From Eumeta japonica (lineage: Eukaryota; Arthropoda; Insecta; Lepidoptera; Psychidae): a stretch of 64,000 nucleotides of DNA. The notes beneath the pieces are model-generated. The model was not told the origin of the DNA and ran no database searches. It worked only from the letters and a program-made list of their open reading frames with translations. This document shows positions 1 to 14,156 of this stretch, piece by piece. Numbering within the stretch: the first letter of the stretch is position 1; each line of letters begins with the position of its first letter. Made by a program: the position numbers and the translations under genes. Where the stretch lies: contig BGZK01000072.1 of NCBI GenBank assembly GCA_005406025.1, positions 682,001 through 746,000 of the forward strand, written 5' to 3'.

Positions 1-544
1 AAAAGACTAACCAGACATAACGACTGCGTTTTGTCATGAAACCCGAATCGAACCACATCATGCAATAATTGGTACGTTTGGGACTCGCGATGGAATGATC
101 TTTCTCCGAAAGCAGCACGGAGCACCCCGTCGGCGTCTACACACTGAAAATTACATCACTAAAATTTTTCATACACTTTGAAGTTAGCCATAACTTCTAT
201 TAATTATTATAAAGTTTTAAAGAAAAATTTTTACTCTCTTCTTGTTATTGATACTTCTATTTAAAGGACGCATAATTTGTATATAAATGTTTTTTATAAC
301 AAATTTATTTTCTTTAGTTTGATCTTTTGAAACTCAATTCTACTCTCATTTCAGATTTTACTTGTAACTATACTAGGAAAATCATGCTTTTTCATCTGCA
401 TAATTTTATTGTCCGACTAGCCAGTCTATTTTTATGTTCTATTATTTCATTATTATTTATTTTTACTCACATGTTTCTAAACTCTTTATGCAAACCATAT
501 ATAAATTTTATTCTTTCTTTCCTCGTGCTTACCTCTTTTCTGGG

Positions 545-1860
545 ATTATGACACCTAAGCGTTACTTAAAAGTTGATCTTTACTACCAGGGATTCTTAGC
601 AAAAAACCATGACGAATTTATATTGGCAGTAACGCAACGCTCACTGTATATTTTAGAAATAAAAGAAACATGGCTACTGGCCAATTTAGAAGGAAAAGTC
701 CTGTCTCTGCCTGAATTTACGTTCCCCATTGCGCCGAGGTCTTCCAGTGTGTACGGCGACTGCGGCAACGGAGTCGCTTTTTACGTGAAAGGAGGTTAGG
801 GGTGAGGATATTTGGACATCCAGTGTTCACGTATCCTCATTTCTAAGCCTTTCGAACAGATGTGGTTGTAGGTTAATATTAACAGCGAGAAAATTACTAT
901 AGGACGGCTAACTGTTCTCAGTGGCTTATTGCGGATACGTTTTTGGATGCTCTCACTGACTCTGCAAATGCTTTAATTAGTAATGATTACTTAATCATAC
1001 TTGGTGACTTTAATATTGATCTATTGGATTTAAATGATATCGATATTTTTAATTTCTTAAATTTATTAGCATTTTAAATTAAAACAATTGATTATATCTC
1101 TAACATATAACAATGATCACAATTTCCGATGCTCGTACTCGCAGCGTCTTGGTCGACATTATTGGCAGTAAATAAATTAACCATACGTTTGTTGTTTGTG
1201 AATTTGATTTCAAAAAACCAACATTCCTTCTTAAAATAGTATGTTTTAGATTATTTAAACATATTAACCATACCCAATTTGATAACCACCTTAAATCTAT
1301 CCCGTGGTACAAAGTCTCAAGTTGCTAAAATATTCCTGAAATGGTTCTCATTTTTGACTCCTCGCTTTTACAATTATTTGATATACATGCTCTTATGAAT
1401 AACATAGTTATGCGTGGACAATCAACACACTCGGTAACTCAAAACATCAAGATTATGATTGTGAGACAATAAATATATCCTTGTTAATCTCTATATTAAT
1501 ATATTATGGTTTTGTTAACTCTATTGTTAAATGTTTATGTAATCATTTGAGTAATCGTTACCAGTGTGTTCATTTGCGTAACAGTGACGGCACAGCATCG
1601 TCTTCTTCTCTCCCTTTTCTGTTAACGGAGATGTTCCGCAGAGATCCATTTTGAGCACCTTGTTTCTTTATAATACGGACGTCATAAACTGCATAAAGAA
1701 CTGTGCGTGTCGTCTATATGTTGATGACTTGCAACTATATCTTTCCTATTGTCCTGTTAATGTAAAGTCAACAGCATATAGAATAAATGATGACTTAAAA
1801 AGAATTTCGGCCTAGTCTATCTATAATTGTAAAACTTCAGTAAATACAAGTGCATGATTC
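545..1860 (+). pseudogene. Degenerate non-LTR retrotransposon (CR1/Jockey-type LINE): endonuclease and reverse transcriptase remnants
   Basis: Broken LINE pol gene read in several frames. The 5' part (about 600-800) resembles the apurinic endonuclease start, with an ETWL word and a later GVAFYVK word. At 1003-1020 the translation gives GDFNID, the endonuclease GDFN motif. Around 1540-1570 it gives SYLSNRYQCVHL, and at 1717-1728 YVDD, the reverse transcriptase catalytic box, inside LYVDDLQLY. Downstream residues match the usual RINDDLKRIS stretch. Stop codons and frameshifts separate these blocks and the middle of the gene is shortened, so it cannot make an active enzyme. Family placement (CR1/Jockey group rather than RTE) comes from motif wording and is inference; the RT identity is firm. 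Confidence 0.8.
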
Positions 1861-2179
1861 TAGATTCGAAGCAACAACAACAAGCAACGATTTAATTTGT
1901 CGAGGTAGGGACCTCTGACACACAACACACTTACATTTACAACTTATATATACCTTTTAAATTATAAAATCGTACAAATTTGCTTTTTTATCGCTTGATT
2001 TAAAAAAAACCTTATTTTTAATGGTGTTTCGCAATCTTATAGAGATTTCGTCTTGCTTGCAATATAATTTATGTTATAAAAATGTTAATAATAAATAAAC
2101 GTATACATTTTTTTTATGTATTGCTCCTCAATCTTGTAGATATTTCCCATTATTTGCAAAATATTCTCTAAAGTAACAT

Positions 2180-2235
2180 TTCACCCTGAGAATAATGGGC
2201 AAGAAACTCAAGGTTTGCTCTTTTTTTGCTCAAAG
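2180..2235 (-). mobile_element. LINE 3'-tail fragment, minus orientation
   Basis: Read on the minus strand this stretch says AGAGCAAACCTTGAGTTTCT followed by TGCCCATT, almost identical to 57004-57035 on the plus strand. The word GAGTTTCTTGCC followed by a CATTCTTCTC-like word is typical of the 3' end of a lepidopteran CR1-type LINE. Only the conserved tail is recognised; its left boundary is not clear. Confidence 0.5.
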
Positions 2236-2239
2236 ATAC

Positions 2240-5200
2240 AGAATAGATTAGTCAATAAAACTAATACAACAATTGAATATTACATGAAACAACCTAATAG
2301 CCTAGTAATTCATTCCCATGGTTTTTTTTTTCGTAATATATTCAGATACAGTATAATAGCCATAAAACTTTTTTTAATTAAAGTTCTAAATTCATAAAAT
2401 GGCAAATTTTAAATTTCATCTGGGACCTTATTACAAAAACGCCAATAATATTTTTGGCGTTTTTAATATTTAAATAATATGTAATGGTAATATTAATGCC
2501 AAAAGAATACAATAATTATGTATTTAAAGTTTTATTCTATTATGAAATGGAAATATTTTTGATTTTATTTGCTTTTGATGTTTATCTTAATGACTGTAAA
2601 AGTTACCCAGGACCGGTAAGGTCAAGAAACAAGGGGACTCGTTAGAGATATTCTGTTTATTGATTTAAAAGATACAAAATTGTAGAAACGTCTTTTAAAA
2701 TGGCAGAAATTTGACTCAGAAAATTGTATGATATATTGTTTTTATGTTTATCTTATAGTTATATTTATTTTATGATATATAATGTTTTATAAGTTATTCT
2801 ATTAAAATTTATTAATATCCGTCATTCACTCAATTGAAATAAGTTATGTCCCTCAATCTCAATTTTGTGATATCGTTTTGTACTGATATATGCATGCATA
2901 GAATCTTCCCCCCAAATTAGTCCAACATCGACATTTTAATCTAGATTTATATAAGAACAATTTATATCCAAAATCTGGAGATTTATTAAATTTAAAAAAT
3001 ATATATAACGCAATATACGACAATTTTAAGAATGGAATTCTTATTTCGGCTATTTTATATCTACAGATATTATATACATAGATATTCATATTTCGACTTT
3101 TATCTTCAGTCCTTTTTTTTTCTTTATTCGCTTTCTAGTCGATGTGAGACTTTATCAATTATAATAAAACCTTTTTGAAAGGATCAACACTAAATTTAAT
3201 TCTTAGAACCACAATGGAAATTACTGTTTGTATGTACGGATAAATAAGGAAGCCGAGTATCGTTAGATAATGACGACACGATTCAGTAGACAAAACGCGA
3301 GTTTGTCCTCTTTCGAGAATCACTTCAAACATTACACACATCACATTCTCGAAACCGACATGCGAGATTTCATGTACACAGTTATGTAGCTATAATGTAA
3401 TGTTGTAATATAAGGCTATAATGTAATGCTCTAATATAATGATAATCTCATTTTCGATAATCGGTTGCCAGTTTATCCACTGCGCAGAGCGAAAAACCCT
3501 TCTTGCTGGCTGTTTGTTTCTAATGTTGTTAATTCATAATTAATACAATACGGTGGTATTAAAATTTTCATTGTAATTTACTTGCGTTTATCAGTCTCAC
3601 TTATAAATGATGTATGCGATATTTAATTGATTTCGGCCAATGTATTTTGATTATTAAATAACAGGGTGAAAATACCTACTACATTGATGAAAATCGATAT
3701 TTTCCCCCCTTTTTTTATATCATTTTTTTTTTTATTTTTCTATAAAGCACACGTTGTTTCTCTGTTAAGGTGTTCACTAGTTTATTTCGTTACTAGTTTT
3801 CGCGCATTCTTCTGGGATGCAAAGTAAACATCATCTCCGACGAATATATTACATCTATGTGCATAAAATCACATAGCTGCGCTGATGTGTAAAAGTAGGA
3901 CAAACCAAAACTTTTTCATTTTTAATGTTACACTAATGATTAATTCTTAGTACAAATATGAAATCTTATTTTAATTTAAATATTTATTAATTTCAAACTA
4001 CACTTTGTAGTGCTTGCTTAGACACTGTTAGAATACCATATTCCCAAATTTATGAATTTCTTACGATACGTTAAGTTAAAATTTAAAACACATAATCTAA
4101 TTAAAGTACCCTTACTGAGATGTTATTATTTTAGTTAATTGTGAAACTAGTAAGAAAATTTCCTTAGAAAACAGAAAGTGTTTTCTGTATATGTAAAAAC
4201 AACTTTACCATTCTACAAATATCAGCTTAGGTACTTGAGATGTAAGGGTTTTCAAATACTTATTTGTTAATATATTAATAATTTTTTTCCCGATTTACCA
4301 TCTGGCGTAATTGTCGAAATTAATCTTCCAAGGGCTTGGAGCCCTCTTAAAACTATACGACATTCCATTAACACGCCCACAGTAATTCGTCACTTTCTCT
4401 ACTTTATGCATAAATGGCTACACTAGGTCCCATTTTAAAAGTTCTTATCTTTTTTATGAAGCCACTAATCAACCTTTGGATATACCTATCTGTAGGAAAT
4501 GTCTTTGTGTTATTCTTCTTAATTAGTTACTATACGCTTATTAGATCATATAACTGTAGCTACAATTTTTTATACAACCGAATATACATGTATGTATACA
4601 ATATGTTTAATATTGAACTTCAATAAAAATAAATAATGAACAGAAGGATACTTCTAATTCTCTATTATGTAATAAAATTATAATTACAAAAGTATAGTTT
4701 TCTTTATTTCAACATTATATCTTTCATATTGGTCAAACGTTATATTTTTAAGATTCGTAATGGTCGTAGTATATCTCTTAATGTTTTTACTAAGCTTCGC
4801 CATACAAAAATTTAAGTTTAATATGGTTTACTAAGAAAATTAAAAAAAAAGATTTTCCAAAAAAAATGTTTGCGTCCAAGCCATCAGTGACAGACGACAG
4901 CGGGAGCTGACAAAAACTGGATCTATGATTCGATACACCTACGAACGAACGAATAAAACAGCATCACAGCAAATCCTGAACACTATCAGTCTGCCTTCTA
5001 GAATAATAACTACCTCATCCAATGCATGTTGTTATTGAAGCTCCAAAAGTTGAAACAAATTAACCGAATTCGAAGACTTACTGTATCTAAAAATAAGCGA
5101 CATGTAGAATAATAAACAAATGTATTTTTTTATTACTATTGTATTTTGACTACCTTCCTTTCTCACGCGTTTATGCTTAAGAAAGAAAAAAAAAACTATA

Positions 5201-7430
5201 TGTTTTTTATATTATATTAATTACATATATTATATTAAATATTGTATATTTATGTATTAGTATCTGGACAATAGCTTTCCTCTCAATAATTTCGGCCTAC
5301 GTATAGTACATACTCTCTATGCACCACCTTATATTGTACATGTGTTGTGACTCTACCTGGAAAAAATATAATTTTTTTTTTTGTATCAACTCAATTTTCA
5401 TTATTCACAATAATAACATAACACTCGTAGTTTTTACCTTAATTATGACAATATTTCTATTTACTTCATTATAGGTTTATTAATTAGATCCTTAAGTTAT
5501 TCCACACGGGCGCGTTCCAAATAACGAAATACTGTTTATATTTTTACGTATCACGCGAAAGTCACATTAACAAAGTGAGGGGTGCGATATGATTTGTCTA
5601 AGCACGAGCAATATATCAAGCACTTATCCTCAAATGGAACAGATGGCCGTTATTTTACAATTTCGACCTAATAGATGTTTTACGCTCTAAAAGAACGTCC
5701 GTCTTTTCGTTTGAAATTATTACCTACAACCACTTATAAGCATGTACAGTGCTGTTTAATCCTGATCCTTTTTCTAGTCCACTCGCATGTTTTAGCTTAT
5801 TGTCTAGGTTGCGTTATAAACTATTCGACTGCTATTAATACTCTTATTTTTCAAATTATTACAATATAAACTTTTTAATTAAAATTTTTTATATAAAAAG
5901 TAGAGTAAGGCAACAAAATTTAAAAACAAATACGATATTCTTGAGACTATTAATTTTCTATTAACTAGTCATGCCTTTGAAACATTTGTCAGCATTTGTA
6001 TTTTCACAATCGACATTTATTTGCCGGTTTTTAAGAATTCAATATAAATTAAAAGTACTAATTTCTTTTATAATATTGGCACATACAATAAACAACTCTG
6101 TAAACCATATATCATTAAACAAAAAAAATATCTCTAAAAGCTAATGGATTCATTGGCGAGTCAAGTGACTCGCTGACCATTCTCACAGTGGAAACATCTT
6201 TAACACTCTTAAGTCAATACCGAGTTCGTCCAAAGCGCCGCCGCGCGCCTTCGCCTTGTAAACGGCCTCGTCGACACCGCCTTTACAGCCACTTCGGAGT
6301 GGTAATCTTAATTGCCGCGTTCAAGATACGTTGATGCCCTTAAAATGCAGTTATCCCTCCTTCGAACGAGGTACTGAAGCGGATTATCGTTAACAGAGCT
6401 ACTAGATTACGAATGCATAATTTAAGCATACTTTAAAGTTATATAATTTCAAACGCATTCAATGTGAAGTTTTGGAATGCAATGAGAATTTTTCAAGTCA
6501 GCGGGCGTCTTCTCTTGTACTCAAAATATTGTTGAAAAACGTACTTAAGTGCTTTCTGTCTCTATTTTTTTATTATTGATTTTTGACTGATTGACATCGA
6601 AATTGATAGATTGACATCGAAATGATTTCTAAGAATTGTCTTTTTAATATAGAGTGTAGACTGTTTTGAAATAAACGATTTGTTTTAATATAATATCTCT
6701 TTTTCAGTCGCTATCTAAATTAATATTTGATGTTTAAAGTTGTAGAAAAAACAAAACCTTAATAATTCATGAATTTGTATATATAATGTTCTATAAGATA
6801 AATAATGCCAACAATTTTTTTTGAAATGTAAAGAAGATTGCGCAATATAAAACGGTAATTCCCGAATAAAATAAAATTCAGTTCAAATCAGTGTATTCAA
6901 TATAATTCTAACTTACTTAGGTTTAATTATTTAACATTAACATTTTATTTTATATTAACTTAAAATACCATTCATTTATGTTATATTTATGTTGATCCAA
7001 ATTATTTATGATTTCGTGATGGATATTATGAAATTTTTATGTCCCTATTTCTGATTTTTGTCCGCATTGTTCTCCCTATTTCTCATAGTGGACACGTTTT
7101 TTTGAGAAATTCACTTAATCATCGTTATGAAATTAGGATAGGCAGGTTAAGACTCGTGATCTAAGACAAATTCACTGAGTATAGTATGACCCTCATCATC
7201 TTTAACATCTGCCTTTTCCAAATTCAATTTTAAGTTTATCGAATTTTATTGTTTATAAGTGCGAATGTACATAGAGTATGGCGAAAGAGTAATTAGATAA
7301 CTCTTTATTCAATGATTTGATACTGGCAAGTTATACAGCATTGTAAGCATTGGTTATTTAGTAATAAATTTAAAAATGGAACATACTTGACTTTCGTAAT
7401 TTTTTCTTTAAAATGCTTATTTTTGACAGG
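2240..7430. other. AT-rich non-coding stretch, no gene found
   Basis: About 5 kb of AT-rich DNA with poly-A and poly-T runs and frequent stops in all frames. The longest open frames (60-76 codons) show no domain or composition that suggests coding. One small imperfect duplication, around 3390-3440, repeats a GCTATAATGTAATG word. A GC-richer islet at 6220-6360 is listed separately. The rest holds nothing I can name. Confidence 0.6.
6220..6365. promoter_or_regulatory. GC-rich islet, candidate regulatory element
   Basis: A short block of CpG-rich sequence (CGCCGCCGCGCGCC and following) between AT-rich flanks. It has no long open frame and no recognised repeat. It includes TTAATTGCCGCG, a homeodomain-like word. 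Its regulatory role is inference from composition only. Confidence 0.35.
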
Positions 7431-7434
7431 AATT

Positions 7435-8540
7435 GCCGAGAATTTGTTTGCAACAAAACAAACTCAGTCGACGTGATTTTCGTGCCATAAATTATTATGA
7501 TAGTACAATAAAAAGGCTTAAAGCCCAAAGAACATATTGAACTTTTGAAGAGTATGATTGTTCACAGTTTTCAATTGGTTTGCTTAGTATAAAAGCGGAC
7601 GGGGAATGAACATGACTCTAGAATAGGTCGACGGCCAACCACAGTCACTCAAAGAAAATGTTCAGATAGTGGAAAAAAACAACCGAGAGAACCATAAAGT
7701 TACATATGTAGAGCTTGAACGCGAACTAGGTACTTGGCTTGCCTGAGCTTGAACGAGATCAACAGCGATGCGGCCATTATTCAAGATCACCTTTATCTCC
7801 TTGATGTACCCCCACAAACGAACCCATGGACAGAAAGGCCGCAAGGTATATTAGTGGCGATTTATAATAGAGGAATTCGAAGGGATTCAGACAAGAAAGA
7901 AAACGTATGCGATATACTACTCAGCGATGACGAAACATGGTTGTATAACTACGACCCCGTAACAAAGCGACATTCGACCGTATGGTCCTTTGAAAATGAA
8001 CCAACACCGACCTAATATCGCCATGCATGAAGCACACATAAACAAATGGTCGCCACATATTTTTGTGAAACCGGTCATATTGCTACTCTGGTGATAGAGG
8101 GTCAAAAAGCAGTTAATTCTGAATGGTATGTAATAGTTTTTGCCCCAGCGATATTAACGGCTTGGTGCGACAAGCAACCGGATTCACGAATCCGGCACCT
8201 TCTCTTACATTACGACAACGCCGCTACGCGCACATCCGCCAATACATTTGATTTTTTTAATTCAAAAAATGTGTTTATCCTCCTTCACCCATCACATTTT
8301 CCTGACTTTGGCACCATGCGATTTTTACTAGTTTCCCAAAATCAGAGAAAAATTGAAAAGTAAGAAAGATATTGGAGAGCAAGAAAGATGCACTGACTGC
8401 TTATAATTTTGAAATTTCTGAGGTATCTAAAAAAATGGTCAAAGGTATTTTTCAAATGATTCAAACGTATGGAAAAGTATAGACATGCTCAAGACGAATG
8501 CTTTGAAGAAGTGTGTACTAGTAATAAATAATAAATATTT
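7435..8540 (+). pseudogene. Mariner transposase pseudogene (DD34D type)
   Basis: Broken Tc1/mariner transposase gene. The N-terminal half (7470-7760) carries frameshifted pieces of the helix-turn-helix region, with words such as GRRPTTVTQ. The catalytic core is clear: DDETW at 7926-7940 (first Asp), an HYDN block with the second Asp at 8214-8216, and, after a one-base shift, APCDFY with the third Asp at 8320-8322. The second and third Asp codons start 106 bases apart, which is 35 codons plus one extra base, as expected for DD34D mariners with one inserted base. A TAG follows APCDFY, then FPKIREK-like residues. It is therefore an inactive copy. Terminal inverted repeats were not identified, so the ends are approximate. 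Confidence 0.85.
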
Positions 8541-8544
8541 TTAT

Positions 8545-10890
8545 TTTTGAGTATCTAATTTTTTTTGGCATACACCTTGCATAACAAAGTTTCTCTTCAA
8601 ATATTCCATTTCTAAAATTATCCGCTCCATAGAAGCCAGTACGAAAAAAATATTTTTGTTCATTATTTACGTACTTCTAAGATATAAGGTAATATTTCGT
8701 GCCAAATATACGTGCTGATGAACCTATAAAATCCTAGGAACAGTTACAACTCATTTTGGTTAACTGCTGTCTTCGACCGCTGACTTAGTCCGGTACTAAT
8801 TTCAACAGTAAAAGGTTCATTATTAGTGTTCACCTCTAGAGACAATTATTTCTCCTGGTTTCATTCTCTGTTTTTGTATTTGATATTTTTTTTATATGCG
8901 AGCTATTAAAGAATTTTTTTTACGTCTTTTACACGTACATATTTCTTACAAATATAATGAGCTTTCCGCACATGAGAGAATTTTGGACTTTTGACTATTT
9001 AGTTACGTGTATTATGCATTGTTGATGATCATAGTTTTTGAATGACACAAATTGGTCCAGAAATGATGAATTTTTTAATGATGAAAAACACTTTTGTTTG
9101 AAAAAAAAAATTTATCGTCTCGTTTCAAAGAATTACATCACTTTTTCCATAACTTTTGTGTCTTCGGAACCATAAAAAATAGTATGTAATAGTATTTGAA
9201 ATTAATTTTTAAAGACCTCTTCACTAAAATCGCTGTAACTTCGTCATTTTTAGTCAGATCGAGATAATATTTTCACTGTAGCTAATAAATTAATCAGTGC
9301 TATATTTCTACACACTCAGTTAAATTCACGCGTAAAGTTTATTTAATTTTACATAATCACTGGATCAGCGCCCCACATTCTCTATCTTAGAAGTCTTTTT
9401 AGATTAATTTAGATAGTCGATATATAAGTACGAAGATAGTACTTGGATGTTGTTTTTTTGAACTTAACATTACACCTCAAAATGTCGAATGTGTAATTAA
9501 TATTAAGGAATAAGGAATACGACAGCATTGCAAATTTTATTGATATTTTTAAGATAAGTATAGGTCGAAAGTTATTTGAGTTCATTTTATTCTTCTTTTC
9601 AAATACTTCGATTTTTATTTTTTAGCGTACCAAAATTAAAAAGCATGTATTTATTATATGGTATATTTGTAGATTCAAATAACTAAAAACTCTAATGTGT
9701 TGTTGTTTAAAAAGGATGATTTTATTCATATTTTGATTTTAAATGATATGTTTTAATATATATGAATATTTATTAACTTCTACACATTTCACAAATCTGT
9801 AGTTTAGCGGTGCACATAAAGGTATTTAAGACGCTAACGCGGGGAAGCTAAACCTTTTGTTACAAGGACGCCTAGAACCGACCTCTTAAACGTTGTACCA
9901 GCTAACTGCACTTGTGAGAGGCATAGAAATTAGCATGCGCATTGCATCTCTTTCGCAACACACAAGTTTCCTCTTGATGACTGCTTTTACCATTTCAAAC
10001 AAATAGTATTACACAGATGATGCGATTAAGAATCTTGATTAAGTCCAAGCCACTCATTTGCTATGGATAACGGCGGAAAAATGAAGTTTAACCGTTTATA
10101 GTGGTTATTTTGAAATGCAACGTACACAATAGAGCACGTAACTTTTAAATTAATTAAATGAAATACTTTATGAATATTTTATTAATATGTTATATGTACA
10201 TCGTACCGTAAAAAATATATTAAGATTTCGCTTTACCTAATAAGGTGAGTATTAAAATATCAAACACTAGCATATTTATAAGAGTTATTTGGGTATTTTA
10301 TTAATGGAATTTTAATCATCCACTTGTCATCGTCCTTTGGTTCTTTTACCGTTCTTAAGTAGATGCCTACACAATTGCTAGAATAACTGATATTGATTAC
10401 AAATAGGTTGTTGATTGAACAACAAATTTAAAAGACAGAAGAAGAAGAAAGAAGCTGCCTGGGGAAGAAAGCTTATCGACCCACAACCACGAATCGGACG
10501 ATGCATCGTACGACAACCACCTTCCATGGTGTTCTCAAAAGTCGGTAAGGACCGTGATAAAATTAGTTTAGTAGATAGCTTAGTATACCAATACACGGAT
10601 AAAACCGAAGACAAAAGCGATATTTGAAAACAAAGGTTTCCGACAAAAGTCCGAAACCTTCTTGCGTGTACCTAGAACATATTATCAAATTTTCATCATA
10701 CTCTGATAAATCATTTAGGGTGCATAGGAAACGAACAAAATACATATTCATTTCATAGTTTAGATACTATATGGTCATATTTTACAATTATACACAATTA
10801 TCAAGTGATAATAACATATTATTTTTTTTGTTGACTATATCTTTTTCAACCACTAAAATCTAGTATTATTAAGAATTAAACAAAAAAGTG
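8545..10890. other. AT-rich non-coding stretch, no gene found
   Basis: AT-rich sequence with scattered stops. A slightly GC-richer piece at 9805-9990 contains no open frame of note. A lysine- and arginine-rich open frame at 10415-10627 (70 codons) has an antisense open frame of similar length; I do not recognise either and neither has convincing splice sites or a promoter. Confidence 0.5.
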
Positions 10891-10897
10891 TGTAATA

Positions 10898-10919
10898 TAC
10901 ATACATACATACATACATA
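10898..10919. repeat. (CATA)n microsatellite
   Basis: About five tandem CATA units followed by AA. Short simple repeat. Confidence 0.9.
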
Positions 10920-10973
10920 ATTAGCACTTATTACGAAGAGAAACCAAACTTTTGTCGTAGAAGAAACATAATA

Positions 10974-11655
10974 TAAAAACCGGCCAAGTGCGAGTCGGAC
11001 CGGCACACGAAGAATTCTGTACCGCCAGACCTTATATATACTTTTTAAAAATAGTTAATAGCAAACAAGAATAAATATTAATATCAAATATAAAAAACGG
11101 CGAAAGAGACAGGTTTTATGAATAAGGACTCTCTTTATTTTTAACTTTATTTTATTTTTATTATTTGTTTTTATAGCGACAATAGTTACTACAGACTAAG
11201 AATATTTCAAGCGTTTACCTATTTCCATGATTAAAATAGACCAATAATTGCCAAAAAGACACGTTTCTTACATGTAGGAGCTCCCTGTAATTATCAATTT
11301 AATTTTATTTTTAAGATATTATAGAAACTATATCAATAGACGCTGCCAAAATTTTAAGCGTCTTTCTATTGCCATTATGAGAAATGAGCAAAAAACACCA
11401 GATAAATCACGTTTCTTTTAATGAAAAGAAACTTGATTATTCTGGCGTTTTTGGTTTGAATCCCATTGGGTTCCCTTTTTATTTTAATTTAATATAGTTA
11501 TTAAAATGCACTTCGTAAAACTTTCAGCGGCTTACCTATCACGATTTATGAGATACAGCTCGATGACATATAGACAGACAGACGGATGGACAGCGGAAGT
11601 TTAGTAACAGAGTCCCGTTGAAACGCTTTGATTATAGAAAGAACCCTGAAAACAG
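10974..11655 (+). mobile_element. Lepidopteran interspersed repeat, copy 1 (CGGCCAAGTGCGAGTCGG type)
   Basis: Begins with CGGCCAAGTGCGAGTCGG followed by a 'ttctgtacc' word, and ends with the characteristic GACAGACAGACGGATGGACA, a 'gagtcccgt' word and a 'gaaccctgaaaa' end. These start and end words occur together in a very common repeat of lepidopteran genomes (recalled, not searched). It has no coding capacity. Related copies are at 21533-22012 and 36880-37617. Confidence 0.7.
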
Positions 11656-12069
11656 TTAATTTTCGTCGTCCTATTTATTAGAAATAAAATAAAAATCGAA
11701 CTTAGAACTTAGAATCGACATCAAGATTTAAAACACGTACTGAATTGATTTCGGGATCGACACTAAGCATAAGTATAATTATCGACTCCATGTTCGGACA
11801 AAACAGCCGACAGAAGCTATACAAATCGGCATAATATTGGCAAAATATTTAAAACCAAATTTCCTCATAATTCTTCGTGAGGAATTTCATACTGAAAGAA
11901 ATCAATAAAATATTTAGCTCCGTATTATTATATGTATTTACGGAATTTGCGAAATAAAGTTATCAACTTGGAAAAGAACACATTATCTCGTAATATCGGC
12001 TAAAAGGTTCATCGTACACCAGAACATTATAAACGTAATACTGTGCATTTAAAAAGTAATTTAGGAGCA

Positions 12070-12190
12070 AACCCGACGACATAATTGAGTCTCGTGGGAA
12101 GGCCCAAGTACAATTACAGACGTAATTGGGCGCCGGCGTAATGCTACTGTAATCTTCGGTTGTAGGGATTTACGGCGCGCATCATTAAAT
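12070..12190. promoter_or_regulatory. GC-richer islet, candidate regulatory element
   Basis: A moderately GC-rich block containing GGGCGCCGGCGTAATG and TTACGGCGCGCATCATTAAA within AT-rich surroundings. No open frame or repeat identity. Presence of TAAT-type words is seen; the role as an enhancer is inference. Confidence 0.35.
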
Positions 12191-12865
12191 AAAATTAAAA
12201 AATGTCCCTTTTTTATTCAATTTGTCCAAAAGGAGTGTATATATCGTTGGGTATTTATAACAGCAACTAAAAAAATATTACACTCAGTTAATATTTTTTT
12301 AATGGTCTATAACAATAATGAAACACAACCACAATATTTTTAGACGATATTTTTACCAAATAGGTTCCTTATCGTTCAATATAAAAATAGCATAACTTTG
12401 TATATTATTGTTGTACAACCTTTGATGGTTTATTTTTATTATCAAATTATTATTACATATAAAATAATTACCTCGCCTGCTCGTTTCGCTGGATGATCAC
12501 AGTTGTGATTATTTTATTCAAATTTACGCCGATTTCCAGTTAATGTCGTTTTTCTACGAAACGGAGTCCATCTTCTAATCCTGGATTTAATCTATCTGTA
12601 TACAAAATTAGAGTTTTTCAAATTCATTACACAGGTTCCAACGTTCAAACAAACGTACTTTTTCACTTATAATATATACATATGAAGAATCAAAATATTT
12701 CCATCAGTAAGCCTATTACATTTTTTTTTGGAATACGTATTTTAATAATAGTAAAACATATTTAACAATAGAAAAAATAACTATTAAAGCAACTCAAGTC
12801 TAAAGCTTATTTTGTAAGAAATAGCGACCAAAGTTGCATAGATTTCATATCATTATAATGAAGTG

Positions 12866-12899
12866 ATTAATGTGATCAATAGTTATGGATCACATTAAT
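12866..12899. repeat. 12-bp perfect inverted repeat
   Basis: ATTAATGTGATC and its reverse complement GATCACATTAAT face each other across a 10-base spacer. No associated gene. It could be chance in AT-rich DNA or a binding site. Confidence 0.7.
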
Positions 12900-13390
12900 A
12901 ATGTTCCGTTTAAAATAAATATTAATCAAGTTCTGGTTAGAACTTCTTAAGAGGAAAACCTGAGAGAACGTAGGCCCTTTTATGAGTTACATAAACCTAG
13001 ACCTTTCGCATCTATCGGCATCCAAATAACAGCGGTTGCTGACACACACGGATGTCATATTAATGATACGAACGACCCTCAAGTTTCTTGCCTTTCCTTC
13101 TTAAGAGAAAACTGTCTTCCAAATGAATGGTTGAATTCATATTATTAAGATGTATTTAAATATTTTAATAGGTACGCGTATAACCTATTAAAAAAAGATT
13201 GTTTTCTAACAGAATTGAGGACACTCGCATGAAATGTTGGAACGTTGATATGGTGTTTCTATCTTGCTTCCGTGCAACGTTTTCTGTTTTTTGTATTTCT
13301 TACTCATCGGTCTTCTTTTCGTTCCTTCTCTTTCTTTCTTCTACCGAATCACAGCGCCATTTTTAACACGTTTTTATTAGCTTCACTTGT

Positions 13391-13446
13391 ATGTTTGTTT
13401 GTTTGTTTGTTTGTTTGCTTGTTTGTTTGTTTGCTTATTTGTTTGT
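13391..13446. repeat. (TGTT)n microsatellite joined to a repeat fragment
   Basis: An imperfect run of GTTT units with three GCTT/GCTTA interruptions. It is followed at once by TAACCGACTTCTTTGCACTC and, near 13520, by GGACCGGTGACAATACAATA, wording I associate with a lepidopteran dispersed repeat; so the microsatellite may be the edge of that repeat. Confidence 0.75.
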
Positions 13447-14156
13447 AACCGACTTCTTTGCACTCGATTTTGAACAACTTCGAACGGTCAGATTTTATTG
13501 AAACTTTGTAGACTTATCAAGGACCGGTGACAATACAATAATTTGATAAATTTGTCTAATTGTCCTGGTCAGGATCGCCAGGATTAATTAATTTGGTTTG
13601 GTAATTCTATTTGGTATCGATGTAAATTCAATCAGTTCAAAATAGGGACTTACGAATAAACAGAATTAATATAAAAATAGGTACAAGGATTAATTCATAC
13701 AATGTCATAATTTGATGTTGATAAAATATTTAGTTTTCTGAAGATTTCTTTTTGAAATTTAAATGAATATAATTAAAGTTTTGGATGTAGAAGTTAAGTA
13801 GAAAAGTTCATATTTTCAATCAACTCATCTATAAAGAAAATGGATTCATGATAAAATAATATTTCATATTAAACTCTATAGTAAAAACGTCAAAACTGAA
13901 TTATTCTCAGAAATTAAGACCACAAACTTAAATCTTCTATTCGAAGAGAATTTTACAATCATCCACCCTCTATCAAAGGTTTACAATACTATCGACTTCA
14001 GTATCATGGTTTGAAAATTAACACCTTGACCCTAACTCTCCCGTTCGGAAAGAATTTCCCATCCGTACCCCTCTGTCGTAGATTTACGATACTGAAAAAA
14101 AATGTGCGTCACGTCCAAACATTCACAAGAACTCGGAATACAATTTTTTTTGACAA

